Of a DNA stretch of 11,449 nucleotides, positions 5,577-11,449 are shown one piece after another (the first letter of the stretch is position 1; the number at the start of each line of letters is the position of its first letter). A model generated the notes under the pieces. That model worked only from the letters and a program-made list of their open reading frames with translations. It was not told the origin of the DNA and did no database searches. The position numbers and the translations under genes are program-made. This DNA is from Acholeplasmataceae bacterium (GTDB lineage Bacteria > Bacillota_I > Bacilli_A > Acholeplasmatales > Acholeplasmataceae), in NCBI GenBank assembly GCA_023264085.1, contig JALQTF010000069.1, positions 1-11,449 of the forward strand, written 5' to 3'.

Positions 5577-6628
5577 ATATCATCACCAAATAAGGATAGT
5601 TGTTTCATCTTTGTGTAAGGTTGTTTTTCTATGAGTTGTTGCCATTTCGTTGCACGACCTTTTCCAAGGGGTCTAATCTTACCTTCATCGCGTAATCTTG
5701 CAAGCGTACGATCAATGGTGGCATTACTTACTGTTGGATGTTTGATACGCACATCTTCTTTTGAAAATAGCTCTGGTAATTTATAAATCGTGTTTTCAAT
5801 AGAGTCTGTTTTATTTAATTTTACCTCAAATTGATACGTATGTACACGTTTTTCTATATCTTCATAACATAATATTAAAACATCTAATAAAATTTGAGTT
5901 AAAAATTCAGTTTGTGCATAACCAGAGTTCCAATAATATGATGCGGCAACTTCTGCTTGTTTAAACGCTTGATAATATTGTAAAAAATAACTAAAAAATG
6001 GCACATAGTATAACGCTTTAAAATGTTCTGTTAATAAAGCATAGGCCATAAATAAACCAATCAGATCATTATCATATTTAAAAATGGATAAATTAATAAA
6101 ATCAACATAAAAATTAGCAATCAAATGGGTGACAGGGACATCTTGTTTTTTTATGAGTTTATTTGTAAGGTCTAATAGTGCTTCTAAATCTTCTCTTTTG
6201 GAAATCTTTTTTTGATTTAAAAGTGCTTCACCCTCGATAACAGTTGTATTATATTGATTTTGATCTAAATTTTTTGAGAGTAATTTCGCTAAATCAGAAA
6301 ATTCAGTAATGGTTAATTCGATATCTTCATGCTCATGGATAAGTTCAATCACACGTTTGATATTTTGCATGCGTTGTTCTGTTTTATTTTTTGGCGTCAA
6401 ATCTTTTTTTACAAGTGCACTCAATCTTGCATCCGTGACATCAAATTCGAGCATTTTATACAATGCAAAAAGGTTGTCTTCAACATTTTTACGTTTAAAG
6501 GCCTCAGCATCTTTTTTAAGTACGCTATCATGATAAAAACTGGCACCTTTTTTTTCATAAATGGTGAGTATCGTTTTCAGTACTGTACTAGATATTTGAA
6601 TGCGATCAATATTTTGTAATGCTTTCAT
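5573..6628 (-). CDS. Degenerate Fic-fold protein with C-terminal winged helix and clamp-binding-like tail
   Basis: No named family is certain for these 351 residues, but the layout follows Fic proteins. RKNVEDNLFALYKML (46-60) falls where Fic proteins carry the inhibitory SSxIEGN segment, keeping only Glu50. A helical stretch leads to NLSIFKYDNDLIGLF (179-193), which superimposes on IHPFxDGNGRIGRL: Phe183, Asn187, Ile190 and Gly191 are kept, but the catalytic His is Ser181, both loop glycines are Asp186 and Asp188, and the Arg is Leu189. Then come FFSYFLQYYQAFKQAE (211-226) and EFLTQILLDVL (241-251), like the Fic C-terminal helices. Residues 283-330 (TIDRTLARLRDEGKI.PLGKGRATKW) are the winged helix usual after Fic domains. 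AMPylation activity is therefore unlikely. The last residues are QLSLFGDDI. It overlaps both neighbours by ATGA; AGGAGG lies 12 bases before its start. The Fic assignment rests on motif alignment by eye. Confidence 0.6.
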   Translation of the reverse strand: MKALQNIDRIQISSTVLKTILTIYEKKGASFYHDSVLKKDAEAFKRKNVEDNLFALYKMLEFDVTDARLSALVKKDLTPKNKTEQRMQNIKRVIELIHEHEDIELTITEFSDLAKLLSKNLDQNQYNTTVIEGEALLNQKKISKREDLEALLDLTNKLIKKQDVPVTHLIANFYVDFINLSIFKYDNDLIGLFMAYALLTEHFKALYYVPFFSYFLQYYQAFKQAEVAASYYWNSGYAQTEFLTQILLDVLILCYEDIEKRVHTYQFEVKLNKTDSIENTIYKLPELFSKEDVRIKHPTVSNATIDRTLARLRDEGKIRPLGKGRATKWQQLIEKQPYTKMKQLSLFGDDI

Positions 6629-8247
6629 TCAAAAACACTACCTCCTATGAATTCTCTAATGAGTGAATGATTTGGTACAAGGTCATCTTTAATATCATCA
6701 AAATATTTTAAAAACTTAAGTAAATAATTTGCTTTCATAAAATGAGGACTCATAGTATTAATCGCTTCTAATCGATACATTGCATGTTTTTTTAATACTG
6801 CGAGTTCATACGCAAGTTCACTATTAAACGTGTAATCTGCATGTTGTTGATGATCATAAATCCATCTAAACTCACCTTGACGTACAGATGCCCACATGTC
6901 TAATGTTTTTTCAGCAGGTGTGTCTCTATACACAGCATCACGTACAATACGTCTTAATAAGCGCATATCTGACACTCTAATAGGTGCGTGTTTATCAATG
7001 TGGAGTTGTGTTTGAGGTGCAATATAGACAAAATATTTGTACGATCGATTGATTGTTTCAGTGAGCCTTTGATTGAGTGCATGAATGCCTTCAATCAATA
7101 AGACTTCATTTGTATTGAGTGACAAAGTCTTCCCATTTTTTCTAGTTTTTGTCTTAAAATCAAAATGTGGAAGGGTGACTGTTTTTCCTTGTGTTAGCGC
7201 GAGTAAATCGTCATTAAATTGTTTTAAGTCAAGTGATTCAATGTGTTCTAAATCAGGTGACCCATCGTCATTTTTAGGAACAAAATCAGGGTGAAGGTAA
7301 TAATCATCTATAGAAATTGCTACTGGGTGTAATCCTCTTGCTTGAAGCTCGATTTGAAGACGACGAGCAAAGGTTGTTTTACCTGAAGATGATGGACCTG
7401 CAATACCAATTAATTTCAGTTGATCATATTTGTTTGATATATCTTCTGCAAGTTCATAAAGCATAGCTGAATGTTTTGATTCACTCATTTGAATCAGTGA
7501 CACAGCATCATACGTGGACTGCGCATACGCGTTTACTTTATCGATCGTATCACCTTCAATGATTTCAGACCATTTTGCAACTTTTTTCAATGTGTTTTTG
7601 TAGACTTGTTCATCTTTGAAAGGTGGAATTTTAGCATCGTATTCGGCTCTAGGATATCGCAACATCAAACCTTCTTTGTATATGAATAATTCATAGTCTT
7701 TGATATATCCAGATGAAGGCACCATATAGCCGTATAAATAATTAATATAATCTTTGATTTGATAGGCGTTAACATAAGATTCTTTTCTTAATTTAAATAA
7801 ACGAGTCTTATGGTTTAAATAATGATTATCATAATATTTTTTAGCAACATCTATTGGCATTTGAATACGTTGAATTACAATATTTTCAGTAATGATGTCA
7901 TGTAAAACTTTTGATAATGTCTGATGAAAGTATTCAAGAGACATATTATGAAGTGTGACATCCATATAAATGGATCTTGAAATAGAGTAGTTAAAAGTGA
8001 CTTCGATCATTGGGTCGATACAATAGACAGCATATAAAATCAAATACCGTAAAGAAGTCTCATAAACTCGCATCGCTTCATCGTGATGTAAATCTAAAAA
8101 TACAATATCATTTTTACCGTGAACGAATGCAGATAACTCTTTTAGACGTCCATTGACATTCGCACAATACCCTTTCATGTTGTTTGCATTCATGATGGAT
8201 TCTAAAGAGGTTAATTCTTTTGATTCATAGGCTTTTAACATGTTCAT
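6625..8247 (-). CDS. udk: Uridine kinase-family nucleoside kinase with ThrRS-like N-terminal domains
   Basis: The 540-residue protein matches the long nucleoside-kinase type of Firmicutes. Residues about 22-55 resemble a TGS-like domain (CANVNGRLKELS...DIVFLDL), and residues about 55-210 are a threonyl-tRNA-synthetase-like second domain with RVYETSLRYL and YGYMVPSSGY. The P-loop kinase runs from about 275: Walker A GPSSSGKTT (284-292), ISIDDYYLHP (311-320), LPHFDFKTKTR (359-369), LLIEGIHALN, RLLRRIVRDAVYRDTPAEKTL, and the conserved end HSLIREFIGGSVF. It presumably phosphorylates uridine/cytidine or a related nucleoside in cytosolic salvage; the role of the synthetase-like half is unknown. The start overlaps the parC stop (ATGA), and no strong ribosome site is visible, so translation probably depends on reinitiation. 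ATG at 8241 is an alternative start. Confidence 0.88.
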   Translation of the reverse strand: MNMLKAYESKELTSLESIMNANNMKGYCANVNGRLKELSAFVHGKNDIVFLDLHHDEAMRVYETSLRYLILYAVYCIDPMIEVTFNYSISRSIYMDVTLHNMSLEYFHQTLSKVLHDIITENIVIQRIQMPIDVAKKYYDNHYLNHKTRLFKLRKESYVNAYQIKDYINYLYGYMVPSSGYIKDYELFIYKEGLMLRYPRAEYDAKIPPFKDEQVYKNTLKKVAKWSEIIEGDTIDKVNAYAQSTYDAVSLIQMSESKHSAMLYELAEDISNKYDQLKLIGIAGPSSSGKTTFARRLQIELQARGLHPVAISIDDYYLHPDFVPKNDDGSPDLEHIESLDLKQFNDDLLALTQGKTVTLPHFDFKTKTRKNGKTLSLNTNEVLLIEGIHALNQRLTETINRSYKYFVYIAPQTQLHIDKHAPIRVSDMRLLRRIVRDAVYRDTPAEKTLDMWASVRQGEFRWIYDHQQHADYTFNSELAYELAVLKKHAMYRLEAINTMSPHFMKANYLLKFLKYFDDIKDDLVPNHSLIREFIGGSVFE

Positions 8248-10919
8248 AATTCATCATCATCAAACAACGTTAGTCGTTGAATGCTTTCTGTTTTATTTGG
8301 TATCTGTTTTTGAGATGTTTCTTTTTTTGTATCATCGTTAGAAACTTGAGGATCTATCTGATTTTCAACTTCTTGAACAGGCGTCTCTTTTTGTATGACT
8401 TGCGTTGGATTGTCATTAAATGCTTGTTCTTGAGATATCTTATGATCATTTGTCGTTGTTTCTAAGGGTTTTTGATAAGAATCTGAAACTTCATAGTAAA
8501 TATAAGATTGTAAATGTGTTTCTTTTTTACCTTTAAAAAGCGGTTTTCCGAACTTGTTGTCTTTTGCAAGTGCTTGTTTTAAAGGTAATTTAATGATAGA
8601 TATATCACTAAAAGATTGAATCATGACTTCATCAGATAATGTCGTTGGTGTTGCCTTCATATAATGAATAATGTGCGGTTGAGATTTTACTTTTTCAATG
8701 GCAGTAAATCCCTTTCTAAAGCGTTTAGACATTGGAAGATCTGCTGCATTTAATGTGATGATATGTCCTCTAGATGAAACTAAATGTATATCTGAATCAA
8801 TATCAAAAGTAGTAATTGCGGTAACGAAATCTTTATCTGAAAGTTTTATCGCTTTGACGCCTCTTGCAGATAATCCGTAATAAGGGACGTCATCACGTGA
8901 CATATTAAGCATGACGCCTTGATTTGTGATGACTGAAATATAAGGATGCATGGCAAGTGTGACATCTGCTAATACATCTGTTTTATCTAAGACCATACAA
9001 CGTGTTGTTTTTTGATAGCGAATCATTTCAAATTGATCTAACGTGACATGTTTTATTTGACCTTGAGTCGTCACTAAAGCGAAAGTCTTATCTTTATCGA
9101 AAGTTTTGAATGCAAAAATCTTGATTGCCATTTCTCCTTCTTCAAATGGAACAATGTTATTAATATACACACCGAGATCTTTCCATTTCTGGTCATCTAT
9201 CTTATAAACAGGAATAAATGCAAAGTTTCCTAAATTTGTAAATATGATGAGATGATGAAGTGTTGTAAGTTCTTCAAGATAGATGAGTGTGTCTTCTGAT
9301 TTAAGTCCTGTTTGACTCGATAGTTGATAACTCTTTAAATTAGAACGTTTTAAATAGCCATCTCGACTGAAACCAATCATGACATTTTCTTCAACGATTA
9401 AGTCTTTTTCATCAATTTTGATGGTTTCAACTTCCTCTTCAATGGTTGAGCGGCGCTTCACGCCAATTGCCTTACTTGTGTCTTCTAATTCTTCAATAAT
9501 AACTTCGGATAATTTCTCATCAGAATTTAAAATAGAATGATAATAATCGATTTTTTCTTTTAGATCTTTTGCCTCAGATTCTAAAGAGGTAATATCAGTA
9601 TTAGATAGTCTATAGAGTTGTAAGGTAACAATTGCTTCTGCTTGTTCTGATGAAAAATCAAATGTTTTGATGATATTTTCTTTCGCATCTTGCTTATTTT
9701 TTGAAGATCTTATAATGGCAATGATATCGTTGATAACAGAGACCATGCGAATAAGCCCTTCAACAATATGAAGACGAATAGAAGCACGTTTCAAATCATA
9801 GTTGGTACGATTGGTAACAACATCTTTTTGGTGATAAATATATGCTTTTAATATCGGGATAATCCCGACTTGTTCAGGTCGATGATTTAAAATTGCGACC
9901 ATATTATAGTGATAATTGATTTGTAAATCTGTGTGTTTAAATAAATAGTTTATGGATAAATCAGGTTGTCTTCCTTTTTTTAGATCGATTGCAATACGAA
10001 GTCCTTCTTGGTCTGATTCATCACGCACTTCTAATAAATCATCTAATTTTTTATTTAGCCTTAAAGCATCAATGTTTTTTACCAAATCTGCTTTGTTTAC
10101 TTCATAAGGTATCTCATCAATCACAATTCTATGTTGATCTTTTTTAATTTCTTCTAAATGATAGTTTGCGCGTAAAACAACCTTTCCATGTCCTTTTTCA
10201 AGCGCCTGTGAAATACCATCAATACCTTGAACAAGTCCGCCCGTTGGAAAGTCTGGACCTTTGATATATTTCATCAAATCTTGTGATGTAAGGTGTTCAT
10301 TTTTTATCAGTGCGATCGTTGCTGATATCACCTCTTTGATATTATGAGGTGGAATTTTCGTTGCATAACCAGCTGAAATACCGGTTGCACCATTCACGAG
10401 TAAGTTTGGAAATTTCGCTGGTAATACTGTTGGCTCCACTTCTTCATCATCAAAGTTTGGTACGAGTGGAACCGTTCTAGCATTGATATCTTGTAATAAT
10501 AATTCTGCAGCTTTTGATAAGCGTGCTTCTGTATACCGCATGGCTGCTGCACTGTCGCCATCAATGGAACCATTATTTCCATGCATATCAATGAGTGGCA
10601 TATGCATTTTAAAATCTTGTGATAGTCTGACCATCGCATCATAGATTGATGAATCACCATGAGGGTGATATTTACCCATGACTTCACCAGCAATTCTTGC
10701 AGATTTTTTATACGGTTGATTACTTGTCATGCCTAATTGTTGCATCGCGTATAATATACGTCTTTGAACGGGTTTTAATCCGTCTCTGGCATCAGGTAAT
10801 GCACGATCTTGAATGATGTATTTGGAGTATCTTCCGAAACGATCAGCTAAAATATCCTCAAATGATTCTTTGAGGAGTGTTTCAACAAATTGATCGAGTG
10901 TTTGTTTAAGTTTAGGCAT
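8244..10919 (-). CDS. parC: DNA topoisomerase IV subunit A
   Basis: ParC is the breakage-reunion subunit that decatenates chromosomes together with ParE. The active-site tyrosine is Tyr129 in AAMRYTE. The quinolone-determining region reads HPHGDSSIYD with Ser90 and Asp94, a wild-type-like pair. The MHGNNGSIDGD motif, the pairing with parE and the absence of a GyrA box (QRRGGKG-like) support ParC over GyrA. Residues to about 490 form the cleavage core with coiled coil (LYRLSNTDITSLESEAKDLK), and about 500-810 form a beta-pinwheel C-terminal domain. A tail of about 70 residues (812-880), rich in Gln, Asn, Thr and Glu and probably disordered, ends in QRLTLFDDDEL. The ATG lies within the parE end (8-base overlap) with AGGAGC just upstream. 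At 891 residues it is slightly long for ParC because of the tail. Confidence 0.96.
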   Translation of the reverse strand: MPKLKQTLDQFVETLLKESFEDILADRFGRYSKYIIQDRALPDARDGLKPVQRRILYAMQQLGMTSNQPYKKSARIAGEVMGKYHPHGDSSIYDAMVRLSQDFKMHMPLIDMHGNNGSIDGDSAAAMRYTEARLSKAAELLLQDINARTVPLVPNFDDEEVEPTVLPAKFPNLLVNGATGISAGYATKIPPHNIKEVISATIALIKNEHLTSQDLMKYIKGPDFPTGGLVQGIDGISQALEKGHGKVVLRANYHLEEIKKDQHRIVIDEIPYEVNKADLVKNIDALRLNKKLDDLLEVRDESDQEGLRIAIDLKKGRQPDLSINYLFKHTDLQINYHYNMVAILNHRPEQVGIIPILKAYIYHQKDVVTNRTNYDLKRASIRLHIVEGLIRMVSVINDIIAIIRSSKNKQDAKENIIKTFDFSSEQAEAIVTLQLYRLSNTDITSLESEAKDLKEKIDYYHSILNSDEKLSEVIIEELEDTSKAIGVKRRSTIEEEVETIKIDEKDLIVEENVMIGFSRDGYLKRSNLKSYQLSSQTGLKSEDTLIYLEELTTLHHLIIFTNLGNFAFIPVYKIDDQKWKDLGVYINNIVPFEEGEMAIKIFAFKTFDKDKTFALVTTQGQIKHVTLDQFEMIRYQKTTRCMVLDKTDVLADVTLAMHPYISVITNQGVMLNMSRDDVPYYGLSARGVKAIKLSDKDFVTAITTFDIDSDIHLVSSRGHIITLNAADLPMSKRFRKGFTAIEKVKSQPHIIHYMKATPTTLSDEVMIQSFSDISIIKLPLKQALAKDNKFGKPLFKGKKETHLQSYIYYEVSDSYQKPLETTTNDHKISQEQAFNDNPTQVIQKETPVQEVENQIDPQVSNDDTKKETSQKQIPNKTESIQRLTLFDDDEL

Positions 10920-11400
10920 CTTGTGCTCCTAAGTTAGGATCGAAATCATCGGTGACTTCAAAATCAATATGGTCTTCAATCCAAGCACGACGAGGTGTGA
11001 CATCATCACCCATCAAAACAGATAATTGTTTATCTGAGACATTTAAGTCATCGATGGTTACTTGAATGAGTTTTCGAGTTTCTGGATTCATCGTTGTTTC
11101 CCAAAGTTGATCGGCATTCATTTCCCCAAGTCCTTTGAAACGTTGAATTGTATATTGGCCTTTTTGAAGGTAATTTCTTAGTTCTTCATCACTCCAAGCG
11201 TAGATCACTGTTTGTTTCTTTGCACCTTTTTTTGTGAGTTTATAAAATGGTGGTTGTGCAATAAACAATTTCCCATGCTCTATAAGTGGACGCATGAAAC
11301 GGAAGAAAAACGTCATAAGTAATACTTGAATGTGTGCACCATCGGTATCAGCATCTGTCATGATAATGACTTTATTATATTTGTAGCTGTAGAGTTGCGG
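10912..11400 (-). CDS. parE: DNA topoisomerase IV subunit B, C-terminal part (5' truncated)
   Basis: This is the ATPase/TOPRIM subunit partner of ParC. Only the last roughly 155-160 of about 640 residues are present: KYNKVIIMTDADTDGAHI (the TOPRIM DxD metal motif), the helical LLMTFFFRFMRPLIEHGKLF, QPPFYKL, QRFKGLGEMNADQLWETTM and the end PRRAWIEDHIDFEV. The ATPase domain and the EGDSA motif should lie upstream, but the frame meets two TAG stops at 11401-11406. Similarity to ParE fades before residues KYNK (about 11380), so 11385-11400 may already be foreign. ATG at 11361 is internal (the Met of IIMTDAD), not a start. The truncation is best explained by a chimeric contig end, since parE is essential where parC is kept. 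Confidence 0.92.
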   Translation of the reverse strand, partial: PQLYSYKYNKVIIMTDADTDGAHIQVLLMTFFFRFMRPLIEHGKLFIAQPPFYKLTKKGAKKQTVIYAWSDEELRNYLQKGQYTIQRFKGLGEMNADQLWETTMNPETRKLIQVTIDDLNVSDKQLSVLMGDDVTPRRAWIEDHIDFEVTDDFDPNLGAQDA

Positions 11401-11449
11401 CTACTAATGAAGATATTTTTATAAAGCCTTAATGTGAGTAGAGTCCGCA
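11386..11449. other. Unassigned contig-end sequence joined to parE
   Basis: The last 50-70 bases do not continue ParE and contain in-frame stops. GTAGC (11383-11387) and GCTAC (11400-11404) form a short inverted repeat at the join, and GTAGAGT occurs at 11389-11395 and 11438-11444. No gene can be assigned to this short piece. It is probably the start of an unrelated or inverted segment introduced during amplification or assembly. Confidence 0.55.

Noticed and set aside
10628..10670. Possible quinolone-resistance change in ParC
   Set aside because: The determinant reads HPHGDSSIYD, with Ser and an acidic residue at the two key positions, the susceptible-type state.
10394..10693. A 99-residue minus-strand reading frame
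   Set aside because: It lies wholly inside parC in another frame and has no family features; it is a shadow of the parC coding sequence.

Overview
This is an AT-rich bacterial window (roughly one third G+C by eye) from a low-GC Firmicute/Mollicute-like organism. UGA is a normal stop: several genes end in TGA inside ATGA overlaps, and tryptophan is encoded by TGG. That argues against Mycoplasma or Spiroplasma and fits Acholeplasma/Izemoplasma-like or other compact Bacilli-lineage genomes. The placement is inferred from composition, protein style and gene packing, not from a marker-gene search. Apart from the fragments at the left end, every gene is on the minus strand.

Both ends look chimeric. 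From 3 to about 278 there is a G+C-richer fragment of an RND/MMPL-type exporter, joined in frame to the C-terminal 169 residues of phosphopentomutase (deoB, about 279-788). On the right, topoisomerase IV subunit B (parE) reads cleanly up to about 11380 and then runs into about 50-70 bases of unrelated sequence with in-frame stops. Two core genes cut by foreign DNA suggest assembly or amplification chimeras rather than biology.

The interior holds three minus-strand transcription units. (1) A tightly coupled operon, 11400 to 4602: parE, parC, a ThrRS-like-domain/uridine kinase, a degenerate Fic-fold protein with a winged-helix tail, a divergent EF-Ts-like protein and a small DUF2892 membrane protein. 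Neighbours overlap by 4-8 bases or are 3 bases apart, and the operon ends in a 14-bp hairpin. (2) fabH-like KAS III plus a 4-hydroxybutyrate/butyrate-type CoA-transferase (4509 to 2242), with its own extended -10 promoter and terminator. (3) A cytosolic L-asparaginase (1766 to 801), behind a 430-bp very AT-rich gene-free stretch with several palindromes, ending at a bidirectional terminator shared with deoB.

The most notable content is in the long operon. The Fic-like protein has kept the fold's outline but lost its catalytic motif. It is co-transcribed with the topoisomerase IV genes and with an EF-Ts-like gene; topoisomerase subunits and EF-Tu are established targets of active Fic/Doc enzymes. 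ParC and the Fic-like protein also end in similar C-terminal peptides (QRLTLFDDDEL and QLSLFGDDI), and the second contains an exact match to the sliding-clamp-binding consensus. Separately, the KAS III has lost all four basic residues of the acyl-carrier-protein docking patch, so its pairing with a CoA-transferase may reflect chemistry on CoA thioesters rather than ordinary fatty-acid initiation.
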